Below the pieces are notes generated by a model that made no database searches, was not told where the DNA came from, and saw only the letters and a list, made by a program, of their open reading frames with translations. Positions 34,501-42,180 of a DNA stretch of 45,527 nucleotides are shown in pieces. Every line of letters begins with the position of its first letter. Positions within the stretch are counted from its first letter, which is position 1. The position numbers and the translations under genes were made by a program. This stretch comes from an uncultured Bacilli bacterium (GTDB lineage Bacteria; Bacillota_I; Bacilli_A; RF39; UBA660): the NCBI GenBank assembly GCA_947632325.1, contig CANROU010000008.1, positions 1 through 45,527 of the forward strand, in the 5' to 3' direction.

Positions 34501-35682
34501 CTATCTATTAATAATTTCTAAAGTATCACGAGCAATCATCAATTCTTCGTTAGTTGGTACAACATAGATCATACTACTTGAATCTTTTGAACTAATTTTT
34601 TGTAATTGTCCTCTAACATTGTTAGCTTCAACATCTAACTGGAAGCCAAGACACGCTAGTTTTTCTACGATCTTCATTCTGGTATTAATACTATTTTCAC
34701 CAATACCCGCGGTAAAGGCCAAGACATCACAGCCACCAAGTAAAACATAGTAACTAGCAATATAATTTACTACGGTTCTAACAAACTTTTCCTCAGCTAA
34801 AATACAATTAGCTTTACCTTCTAAGGCACCATCTTCAATATCCCGTGAATCACTACTATATTCACTTAGTCCTAAAAATCCTGATTTTTTATTTAAATCA
34901 TCGATTACTTCACTGGCATTTTTACCTTCCTTCTCCATGATAAACGGAATAATGGAAGGATCGACATCACCTGATCTAGTACCCATCATGATACCACTTA
35001 ATGGCGTAAAGCCCATTGAGGTATCTATACATTTACCATCCTTAATAGCGGTAATACTACCACCATTGCCTAAGTGGCAACTTATTATTTTTAAATCTTG
35101 ACGATTTAATTCATTGGCCAAAGTTAAAGCAATATAACGGTGGCTTGTTCCATGAAAGCCATATTTCCTAACTTTATATTCTTTATACCAACGGTAAGGA
35201 ACGGGATATAAATAACTTATTTCATCCATAGTTTGATGAAAAGCTGTATCAAATACCGCTACCATTGGGATCTTAGGTAATACTTTTTTAAAGGCCTCTA
35301 TCCCTAAAACATGAGCCGGATTATGTAATGGAGCAAAATCCTTAAAAGCAATTAAGTCGTTGATTACCTTATCAGTAATAGGCACAGATTGTCCGTAAAC
35401 ATCGGCTCCACTAACAACACGATGGCCTATACCTTCAATCTCTTCTAATGATTTGATAATTCCCAAATCAATTAACTTATCTAAAAGAATGGATACAGCC
35501 ACTGCATGATCTGGTAAATCAATTTCTTGACTTATCTGTTCATCCCCATATTTAATTTTATATTTACTTTGATCAATACCAATTCTTTCAAATAAACCGC
35601 TAGCAATTACTTCCTCATTATCCATATTAAATAAACTGAATTTTAAGGAACTACTTCCTGCATTAATTGACATTATTTTCAT
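34501..35682 (-). CDS. ackA: Acetate kinase
   Basis: 393 residues. INAGSSSLKFSLF at the start, GHRVVSGAD, VFDTAFHQTM, YGFHGTSHRY, HLGNGGSITAI and FTAGIGENS are all present. It makes ATP from acetyl phosphate, consistent with a fermenting organism. No pta gene is in the window. The start follows AAAGAGGTTAAAAA. First of an apparent ackA-nrnA-engB operon. Confidence 0.98.
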   Translation of the reverse strand: MKIMSINAGSSSLKFSLFNMDNEEVIASGLFERIGIDQSKYKIKYGDEQISQEIDLPDHAVAVSILLDKLIDLGIIKSLEEIEGIGHRVVSGADVYGQSVPITDKVINDLIAFKDFAPLHNPAHVLGIEAFKKVLPKIPMVAVFDTAFHQTMDEISYLYPVPYRWYKEYKVRKYGFHGTSHRYIALTLANELNRQDLKIISCHLGNGGSITAIKDGKCIDTSMGFTPLSGIMMGTRSGDVDPSIIPFIMEKEGKNASEVIDDLNKKSGFLGLSEYSSDSRDIEDGALEGKANCILAEEKFVRTVVNYIASYYVLLGGCDVLAFTAGIGENSINTRMKIVEKLACLGFQLDVEANNVRGQLQKISSKDSSSMIYVVPTNEELMIARDTLEIINR

Positions 35683-35713
35683 TTTTTAACCTCTTTCCAA
35701 TATTTATATTATT

Positions 35714-35741
35714 ATTATACATGAAAAAAAGCTTTTTTCAT
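35714..35741. promoter_or_regulatory. Palindrome and -10 element upstream of ackA
   Basis: ATGAAAAAA / TTTTTTCAT inverted repeat at 35721-35741 next to TATAAT on the minus strand (35714-35719). The repeat overlaps the -35 position and could be an operator; evidence is limited to symmetry. Confidence 0.35.
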
Positions 35742-35820
35742 AGTAAAATAATTTTATCTATATTCATATTAATAATATAGAAAGCTATTTATGTTATGAT
35801 TAGCATAAGAAGGTGATATT

Positions 35821-36396
35821 GTGGATTATACCATTTTAGTAAATAGTACTCACCCGCTTAAAGAAAAACTTGATATTAAGTTAGTAAAAGTTAAAACTAA
35901 ATATATTAGTGATAGACAACAACTTTTAGAGCAAAAAACATGTGACTACTTCTTAAAATTAAAACAGGCAGCCAAACAAAATGGATACGATATAGAAATA
36001 GAAGACGCCTATCGAACACATGAATATCAACAAAATTTATTTGACAAGATAAGTTTGCAAGATGGTATTGAGTATGCGCAAAGTCATGTAGCTAAACCTT
36101 ATACTTCTGAACATGAAGTGGGATTAGCTATTGATTTTTGTATTTATAAAAACAATCAATATATCATTGCTGAACAATTAGATGAATTAGAAGAAGTTAG
36201 GTGGATTCATCGTAATTGCCACAAATTTGGTTTTATTCTACGTTATCCTAAATGCAAAACAAGCATCACAGGTTATAGTTATGAACCATGGCATATTAGA
36301 TTTGTTGGTAAACAGTTGGCGATTTATTTATTTACACATAATTTAACATTAGAAGAATATTATTCTAATATACCTACCAAAAATGTGGTAAAGTAA
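35821..36396 (+). CDS. VanY-type D-alanyl-D-alanine carboxypeptidase (M15B)
   Basis: 191 residues, GTG start behind AGAAGGTGATATT. ILVNSTHPLKEKL opens it as in many M15B enzymes; AYRTHEYQQNLF, then SEHEVGLAIDF (zinc His and Asp) and YEPWHIRFVG (catalytic Glu and zinc His) complete the active site. It trims the terminal D-Ala from peptidoglycan stem peptides. No signal peptide or membrane helix is visible, which is odd for a wall enzyme; a start further upstream is blocked by the promoter region. Confidence 0.88.
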   Translation: MDYTILVNSTHPLKEKLDIKLVKVKTKYISDRQQLLEQKTCDYFLKLKQAAKQNGYDIEIEDAYRTHEYQQNLFDKISLQDGIEYAQSHVAKPYTSEHEVGLAIDFCIYKNNQYIIAEQLDELEEVRWIHRNCHKFGFILRYPKCKTSITGYSYEPWHIRFVGKQLAIYLFTHNLTLEEYYSNIPTKNVVK

Positions 36397-36432
36397 CATT
36401 AATGATAACAAATACCTCAGGTAATAGCTAAA

Positions 36433-36465
36433 ATAAATTCCATTATATTACATAATGGAATTTTT
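36433..36465. repeat. 33-bp direct repeat, left copy (terminator hairpin; putative target duplication)
   Basis: Exactly repeated at 38061-38093. It contains the hairpin AATTCCATTAT / ATAATGGAATT and ends in five T, so it terminates the VanY-like gene. The insertion sequence starts at 36466. Confidence 0.9.
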
Positions 36466-36513
36466 CAGACTGTTGACAAAGTCAATGGTCTTTTCTTTAA
36501 AAAAAATATGTAG

Positions 36514-36519
36514 TATAAT
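36514..36519 (+). promoter_or_regulatory. Outer -10 element in the IS leader
   Basis: TATAAT upstream of the leader hairpin; no convincing -35 at normal distance. A second TATAAT at 36592-36597 lies after the hairpin and could begin transcripts near 36604. Confidence 0.4.
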
Positions 36520-36525
36520 AAATAC

Positions 36526-36578
36526 GTAAGGTTGCTTTATGTTATCCAAAAATTAAAGCTTACAAACCTTACTTTTTT
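36526..36578 (+). terminator. Terminator-like hairpin in the IS leader
   Basis: GTAAGGTT (36526-36533) pairs with AACCTTAC (36565-36572), extended by GCTTTA/TAAAGC, and is followed by six T. The loop side holds 13 nt (36535-36547) complementary to 36604-36616 at the transposase start. Confidence 0.75.
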
Positions 36579-36601
36579 ATTGCTTTTTTGATATAATTAA
36601 A

Positions 36602-38020
36602 GTGGATAACATAAAGAAAGTAAGTGATAAAATGATAACGATAAATAAAAATATACAAAGTGAAATCTTAATGACAACAATGGAAGAACTAGTCCCAGAG
36701 GATAGTTTGTTTCGAAAGATAGACAAATATATAGATTTCACTTTTATTTATGATTTAGTTAAAGATAAATATTGTGAGGATAACGGAAGGCCAAGTATAG
36801 ATCCTGTCGTTTTATTTAAGATAGTTTTTATTCAAACTATAGATGGACTTAAATCTATGAGGCAAACTTGTAAAAAGATAAAAGTAGATGCCGAATATAG
36901 ATGGTTCCTAGGAATACCATTTGGGAAAGAAACACCACACTTTTCTACATTCAGTAAGAATTATGAAAGAAGATTTAAGGGAACAACAATTTTTGAAGAT
37001 ATATTTACTAATATTGTTAAGCAAGCAATGAAATATAACTTAATAGATGGGACAACATTTTATACAGACTCAACACATAAAAAAGCCAATGCAAACAAGA
37101 ACAAATATGAAGATGAAATAGTAAGAGAAGTAAAGAAAAGAAGAAAATGGTTGGAAGAGGAAATCAATGAGGAAAGAATAAAAAATGGAGAGAAACCATT
37201 TGAATATAAGGATGAAATAGAAGAAAAACATATAAAAGTAAGTAAAACAGATAAAGAAAGTGGATATTATCATAGAGATAATAAAGAAAAAGGATTTATG
37301 TATTTAGATCATCGTACAGTAGATCATAAATGTAATATAATAGTTGACTGTCATATAACCAAAGGTAATATACATGACTCGGTTCCTTATATAAATAGAA
37401 TGGAATACATAAAAGAAAAATATGGATTTGATATAAAAAAATGTGCGGTCGACTCAGGATATGATACACCAGAAATAAGAAGATATTATTATATAAATAA
37501 TATATTCGGGGTAATAGGATATAGAAGATATGGAAGTAGTGAGTCTAGAAAAGAAAAGACAAAATATGAATATAGTAAAGAACATAATATATATGTAGAA
37601 AAGGAAACAGGAGAAGTATTAGAGTATACAAAACATATAGATAAATTAGGATATAAATTATATGCCAATTTAGATAGGAGTAAAATAATAAGAAGACATA
37701 TAGAGGAAGAAAGAAAAGAAGAAATGAAGGCCCGGAGGTTATCTACAGAAGGGAAAAAACTTTATAACAATAGATGTCAAAAAATAGAAAGAAGTTTTGC
37801 TGACTCTAAAAACAATCATGGATATAGATATGCGATGTATAAAGGAATAGAAAAAAATCAAAATTATACATGGCTTATTTGTGCTGCCCAAAACATGAAA
37901 AATATAGCAATAAAGAAAGAAAAAGTAGATGGAATACCACTACTTTCTCTTACTTTATTAGAAAAAATTACCAAAAATATTAAAAAGTTTATCTTTTTTC
38001 ACTTTTTAAATTTTACATAA
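36602..38020 (+). CDS. IS1182-family DDE transposase
   Basis: 472 residues from the GTG at 36602, or 462 from the ATG at 36632; the latter has a weak AAGTAAGTGA site and fits a transcript beginning after the leader hairpin. N-terminal DUF772-type domain (VPEDSLFRKIDKYIDF, GRPSIDPVVLFKIV). The catalytic residues are Asp156 (FYTDSTH), Asp284 (AVDSGYD) and Glu396 (KIERSFADS). Between them is a charged Lys/Glu-rich insertion (about 162-225). Codon choice is more A-rich than the neighbouring genes. Confidence 0.93.
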   Translation: MDNIKKVSDKMITINKNIQSEILMTTMEELVPEDSLFRKIDKYIDFTFIYDLVKDKYCEDNGRPSIDPVVLFKIVFIQTIDGLKSMRQTCKKIKVDAEYRWFLGIPFGKETPHFSTFSKNYERRFKGTTIFEDIFTNIVKQAMKYNLIDGTTFYTDSTHKKANANKNKYEDEIVREVKKRRKWLEEEINEERIKNGEKPFEYKDEIEEKHIKVSKTDKESGYYHRDNKEKGFMYLDHRTVDHKCNIIVDCHITKGNIHDSVPYINRMEYIKEKYGFDIKKCAVDSGYDTPEIRRYYYINNIFGVIGYRRYGSSESRKEKTKYEYSKEHNIYVEKETGEVLEYTKHIDKLGYKLYANLDRSKIIRRHIEEERKEEMKARRLSTEGKKLYNNRCQKIERSFADSKNNHGYRYAMYKGIEKNQNYTWLICAAQNMKNIAIKKEKVDGIPLLSLTLLEKITKNIKKFIFFHFLNFT

Positions 38021-38022
38021 GA

Positions 38023-38048
38023 AAACCTCTAGAAAAATCTAGGGGTTT
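38023..38048 (+). terminator. Terminator inside the IS right end
   Basis: 11-bp stem AAACCTCTAGA / TCTAGGGGTTT with a 4-A loop, after the transposase stop. Confidence 0.8.
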
Positions 38049-38060
38049 GTCTACACTCTG

Positions 38061-38093
38061 ATAAATTCCATTATATTACATAATGGAATTTTT
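38061..38093. repeat. 33-bp direct repeat, right copy (terminator of the DUF362 gene)
   Basis: Second exact copy of the 36433-36465 sequence; on the minus strand it follows the DUF362 stop codon directly and works as its terminator. Confidence 0.9.
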
Positions 38094-38094
38094 A

Positions 38095-38970
38095 TTATAT
38101 TTCAATTAATTCATAATCTCTACTACCAATGCCTAATTTTTCAGCAGCATCTATAGTGTGTGTTCCTTGTTTAGAGTCAATTCTCTCAAGAAGGTGATCT
38201 TTGCCCGGATCAGTAGATTGTTTCACTAAATCAATACATGCTTGATCAATGGCAACTGGGTCAGTTGACGCTAAAATACCGATATCCTTCATACAAGGAT
38301 CTTCAGCCACTTCACAACAATCACAATCCACTGACATATTGCACATAACATTGATATAAGCAATATTGCCATTAAAATATTGTACAACTGAAGATGCAGC
38401 GTCAGCCATTGCCTCTAAAAACTTTTTCTGTTCTACTTGAAACATTTCTTCAAAAGTACCATTTTCTTTACCAACGCAATGAATGTATCTTTTCCCTTTG
38501 CTAGACGCTATTCCTATAGACAATTGTTTTAAGGCGCCTCCAAAGCCTCCCATTGGATGACCTTTAAAATGTGATAATACTAACATAGAATCATAATTAG
38601 TTAAATGACTACCAACATAGTTTTTATTAATTATATTACCTTTTGGAACATCTAATACCATATCACTATCACTATCCATAATATCTACAGTAAAGTATTT
38701 ACTCCATTCATGTTCATCTAATAACTGAATATGTTTGGCTGTTGTATCTCTGGCACCATCATATGCAGTATTACATTCTACTACAGTACCATTAACATGG
38801 TCAATAATAGGTTTTAAGAATGTTGGTTTCAAATAATTTTGGTTACCTCGTTCTCCAGAGTGCACTTTAACAGCCACTTTCCCAGGTAATGTTTTACCTA
38901 ATCTTTCAAATATTTTAACAATACTATCAGGTGTTAATTCTTTCGTAAAATATACTTTTGACTTATTCAT
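38095..38970 (-). CDS. DUF362 domain protein
   Basis: 291 residues from the ATG at 38970, with AAAGGAGAAAGAGAGAA in front; a TTG nine codons earlier is less likely. KVAVKVHSGERGNQNYLKP, ECNTAYDGARDTT, LSHFKGHPMGGFGGALKQLSIG and STDPVAIDQACIDLV are DUF362 landmarks. A Cys cluster MSVDCDCCEVAEDPC could bind a metal or iron-sulfur cluster, as the family often occurs near or fused with ferredoxin domains. Specific reaction unknown. Convergent with the IS. Confidence 0.9.
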   Translation of the reverse strand: MNKSKVYFTKELTPDSIVKIFERLGKTLPGKVAVKVHSGERGNQNYLKPTFLKPIIDHVNGTVVECNTAYDGARDTTAKHIQLLDEHEWSKYFTVDIMDSDSDMVLDVPKGNIINKNYVGSHLTNYDSMLVLSHFKGHPMGGFGGALKQLSIGIASSKGKRYIHCVGKENGTFEEMFQVEQKKFLEAMADAASSVVQYFNGNIAYINVMCNMSVDCDCCEVAEDPCMKDIGILASTDPVAIDQACIDLVKQSTDPGKDHLLERIDSKQGTHTIDAAEKLGIGSRDYELIEI

Positions 38971-39037
38971 TTCTCTCTTTCTCCTTTTTAGTTTCAATAT
39001 TATTATACACTTTTAATGAACATTTTTTGTTATTTTT

Positions 39038-39670
39038 TTAAAATTCTTTTTTCATAAATATTTTTTGCGATATTTTATAAGATAGATAAACCATAATAAT
39101 AGTTATTATTATTAAAATTATTACTAAATAATTTTCTAAAAATGATAATGATTTCCCAATGAATGTCATGTCTAAATATTGAGCAAGAAAGCTCCCTATA
39201 ATAATCATAACAAAAACAATTATGAATATGCCAATTCTTGCTTTTTCAACACCGAATTTATAAATAATTGGATACATAAAAGTTAAAACTAATAATGTTG
39301 CAAATATGGTGCCAAGTAGTGATATTAATATTTGTTCGTAGTTAATAGTTTTAGTATTGATATAAGAAATAATAAATGACAAAAGAAGAGTAATAATAGA
39401 GACAATAAACACCATCAAAATTGTGGCTACATATTTAGATCTTACACTATTTTTTCTGCCATCAGGCAAAGATATAGCATAAGCATCCCATTTATTATAA
39501 TTATCATAACTAAATGTTGAGATCATAATCATTACACTCATGAAAGGCAAAATAAATGATATGTCCATCTCACCACATATTCCCATTAAAGTATATATAA
39601 CAATTAATATTTCTAATAATTTAAAATTACTTTTAATCATGGCTAAATCTTTTTTTATAAATCCTAACAT
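39038..39670 (-). CDS. ABC-2 type transporter permease
   Basis: 210 residues with about six transmembrane helices, starting MLGFIKKDLAMIKSNFKLL, the amphipathic opening common in ABC-2 permeases of bacitracin/lantibiotic-exporter type. Its ATG overlaps the stop of the ATPase gene (TAATG), so the two are made together. Substrate unknown. Confidence 0.85.
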   Translation of the reverse strand: MLGFIKKDLAMIKSNFKLLEILIVIYTLMGICGEMDISFILPFMSVMIMISTFSYDNYNKWDAYAISLPDGRKNSVRSKYVATILMVFIVSIITLLLSFIISYINTKTINYEQILISLLGTIFATLLVLTFMYPIIYKFGVEKARIGIFIIVFVMIIIGSFLAQYLDMTFIGKSLSFLENYLVIILIIITIIMVYLSYKISQKIFMKKEF

Positions 39671-40527
39671 TATTCTTCCCCCTTAATCATTAACACCATA
39701 AGATCATCTAAAGTTATTTTGTCTATCACTTTAATATCATATTTGGATTTAAAGCTTTTTTTATCGGTTGTTAATACTTCATACTGATATTTTGTTTTCT
39801 TATATTTAACATAGTCTTTCTTATCTATCTTTTTAAATTCAGCTTCCGTACACTTTACAATACCATATTTATCTAATAATTCGTTTGTTGCTTTCGATAA
39901 AAGTATCTTACCATTACTAATAAAGGTTATATAATCAGCAATATGTTCTAGATCTGTAGTAATATGACTGGATAATAAAATAGAACAATCAGCATCTTCA
40001 ATAAATTTTTGAAATATAGAAATAATTTCAGCACGAGCAATAGGATCAAGACCTGAAGTAGGTTCGTCTAAGATAAGAAGTTTAGGTTTGTGAGCCAATG
40101 CTGTAGCAATTTCTAATTTTTTTCTCATGCCTTTAGAGAACGTTTTAATTTGTTTATTAGGTAATAAATGAAATTCTTTTAAATAATATTGAAACATCTT
40201 GGAATCCCAATTTTTATATATACCTGCCATAGACTTATTTATATCATTAGGAGTGAGAATTTCAGGAAAAAACATATCATCTAATACTACCCCAATATCT
40301 TCTTTTATTTGTTTTTCGTCCTTACGATTGTCTAAACCAAATATTTTAATATGTCCACTATACGATTGAATAATGTTTAATATAGCCTTAATGGTAGTAG
40401 TTTTTCCGGCACCATTTTCACCAATAAATCCCATGATTGTTCCCTTAGGCAAATTGAATGATACATCCTTTAATTCAAAATTATCATACTTTTTATATAA
40501 ATTTTTAATTTCTAATATATTTTTCAT
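39670..40527 (-). CDS. ABC transporter ATP-binding protein
   Basis: 285 residues from the ATG at 40527, one base after the regulator's stop, with GAGGAGATTAAATAAA upstream. Walker A GENGAGKT (36-43), a degenerate signature FSKGMRKKLEIA, Walker B LLILDEPTSGLDP and SSHITTDLEH. C-terminal ~70 residues form an accessory domain as in YtrB/BcrA-like ATPases. Part of a GntR-ATPase-permease operon. Confidence 0.93.
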   Translation of the reverse strand: MKNILEIKNLYKKYDNFELKDVSFNLPKGTIMGFIGENGAGKTTTIKAILNIIQSYSGHIKIFGLDNRKDEKQIKEDIGVVLDDMFFPEILTPNDINKSMAGIYKNWDSKMFQYYLKEFHLLPNKQIKTFSKGMRKKLEIATALAHKPKLLILDEPTSGLDPIARAEIISIFQKFIEDADCSILLSSHITTDLEHIADYITFISNGKILLSKATNELLDKYGIVKCTEAEFKKIDKKDYVKYKKTKYQYEVLTTDKKSFKSKYDIKVIDKITLDDLMVLMIKGEE

Positions 40528-40528
40528 T

Positions 40529-40906
40529 TTATTTAATCTCCTCATATAAAATATCCAATATGTCATTTATAGTTTTCCTTGAAATATTATTATAATTAGC
40601 TATATTAACTACTTTATATAATAAATTCTCTATTTTATTTAATTGCTCTTCTAAAACTAAATCCTTATTTATTTTAGCAACATAAAATCCTTTTGCAGGA
40701 ATATTTTTAACATATCCTTCTTTTACCAGTTCCTCGTAAGCCTTTTTAGTAGTTATGACACTACATCTTAAATCTCGCGCTAAAATTCTTATGGATGGCA
40801 ATAATTGATTTTCTTTTAGTTCATTAGAAACTATTTTGCTTTTTATCTGTTCTTTAATTTGTTCATATATTGGAACACCACTGGAATTACTGATTATTAT
40901 TTCCAT
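40529..40906 (-). CDS. GntR-family regulator, YtrA type
   Basis: 125 residues. The winged helix IYEQIKEQIKSKIVSNELKE, LPSIRILARDL, KKAYEELVKEGYV and PAKGFYVA is standard, and the short C-terminal helix pair (no large effector domain) places it in the YtrA group, which usually represses its own ABC transporter operon. An AT-rich palindromic repeat covers its promoter. Start follows GAGGTGAAAT. Confidence 0.93.
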   Translation of the reverse strand: MEIIISNSSGVPIYEQIKEQIKSKIVSNELKENQLLPSIRILARDLRCSVITTKKAYEELVKEGYVKNIPAKGFYVAKINKDLVLEEQLNKIENLLYKVVNIANYNNISRKTINDILDILYEEIK

Positions 40907-40918
40907 ATTTCACCTCAA

Positions 40919-40958
40919 TGTATATGTATATTATATACAGTATATACACAGATGTCAA
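40919..40958 (-). promoter_or_regulatory. Promoter and candidate operator of the GntR-ABC operon
   Basis: Minus strand TTGACA (40953-40958), 17-nt spacer, TATAAT (40930-40935). Symmetric GTATATAC / GTATATGTATA repeats at 40919-40948 cover spacer and -10, as expected for an autorepressing YtrA-type regulator. Confidence 0.7.
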
Positions 40959-40986
40959 GAAAAAAACTGATTAAATATAATCAGTC
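40959..40986 (-). terminator. Terminator of the ASCH gene
   Basis: ACTGATTA / TAATCAGT stem with seven T following on the minus strand, right before the next promoter. Confidence 0.8.
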
Positions 40987-40996
40987 TCCTCAATCA

Positions 40997-41389
40997 TTAT
41001 TTATCTAAATGCCAAATACCTAATTTCCCTTTAACAGCAAAAGGTTTAATAGGTTCTATATTATCTAAAATCCATGCAAATCTTCCAACACTATACTCAC
41101 CTAAGAGATAATTCATATTATCCTCTTTTCTTATTTTCTCAATATATTCATCAGTCATTTCAATACAATCAGCTAAATTACATTTACATAAAACACTCCC
41201 GGGATTATAAGTGTATTGACTGACAATCTGTTTAAAAGCAGATCCTTTGTGTTCATAATTAGGTTTTTTGATGCCAGCGTGAATATATATTTCTCCACGA
41301 TAATTAGTCCGCCAACTTCTTGTTTCAATTGTTTTAATTTTATGACATATAAGCGTGGCAAAGGGTTCTCTTACCGTTAATATTCTCAC
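40997..41389 (-). CDS. ASCH domain protein
   Basis: 130 residues. LTVREPFATLICHKIKTIETRSW is the ASCH opening; YRGEIYIHAG and a closing segment GRFAWILDNIEPIKPFAVKGKLGIW complete the PUA-like barrel. ASCH proteins bind RNA or nucleotides, and some hydrolyse modified nucleosides. Closest in style to the short free-standing ASCH proteins. Monocistronic, divergent from the GIY-YIG-like gene. The start follows GAGGTGATAAT. Confidence 0.85.
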   Translation of the reverse strand: MRILTVREPFATLICHKIKTIETRSWRTNYRGEIYIHAGIKKPNYEHKGSAFKQIVSQYTYNPGSVLCKCNLADCIEMTDEYIEKIRKEDNMNYLLGEYSVGRFAWILDNIEPIKPFAVKGKLGIWHLDK

Positions 41390-41468
41390 ATTATCACCTC
41401 ATTAATAATATTAGGCTATTTCAAAATTTTATGTTATAATTAGGGTAATTTAAGGAGGTATATGCACT

Positions 41469-42170
41469 ATAGCAAAAAAAGATAGACCAACCATTGAACA
41501 ACTAAAATCTGTTTGTGATTTTGATGGAGAAAAATATCAATCAAAGCAAGGTCAAGATTATGTAAAAGCCTTAGCCAAAATTTTTGCCCTTGATAATAAA
41601 AATGATAGGCCTTTTACTATTGATGACATTAAACAACAACCTGTAATTAGTGATTTTAGTTTCGCTGGTTTAGCAGATTATCGCTTTATTTGTTATTTAA
41701 AAGCTAATCCTATGATAATTTTGTCAAATGATAAACGAAAAAATGAAAAAATAGTACCGTTTGCTTTTAATGGTGATATTGAAAAAACTATATTTGATGA
41801 ATCTGCCGGAGTATCTTATATTTTTACTTGTGTCCTTGATGATAAAGAATATATAATTAAAATTGGTAGTTCTAGAAAAACGTTTAAAGATGGACTTCAA
41901 TCATACAACTGCGGTTACTTATACAATTGGAGAACGGCTTCAACTACAAATATAAAAATTTTACAATCAATGGTCACTACTAGAGCTTTATTTAAATTAT
42001 ATTTATATGATTGTAGTGATAATCCATATATCTTTGATTGGTGTGGAGTAACATCTGTGCCTTTTGCTAATCCTAAAGCTTTGGCTGTTGAAGATATAAT
42101 GATTAAAAAATTTATTGAGCAATTTGGACATAAACCATTAGCCAATGTTCAAGCAGATGCCGAAGGATAA
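41469..42170 (+). pseudogene. GIY-YIG-like protein without a standard start codon
   Basis: The frame is open from 41463 to the stop at 42170. A strong AAGGAGGT site precedes codon ATA at 41469 by 9 nt, where ATG would be expected (then AKKDRPTIEQL); the nearby ATG at 41462 is in another frame and stops after seven codons. 233 residues. The C-terminal half has SYIFTC, YIIKIGSSRKTFKDGLQSYN, resembling GIY-YIG domains of the T5orf172 group; the catalytic Arg expected near KDRLQSY is Gly. Both changes are single transitions. An ATG at 41712 could give a shorter product of 152 residues. Probably a decayed nuclease. Confidence 0.65.
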
Positions 42171-42180
42171 AATAAGTGTT

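Larger units (their letters stand above)
36466..38060 (+). mobile_element. IS1182-family insertion sequence, 1595 bp
   Basis: Left end CAGACTGTTGACAAAG, right end (complement) CAGAGTGTAGACAAAC; 13 of 16 positions agree, giving imperfect terminal inverted repeats. One transposase gene fills the interior. Flanked by 33-bp direct repeats. Transposase and ends look intact, so it may be active. Confidence 0.9.
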
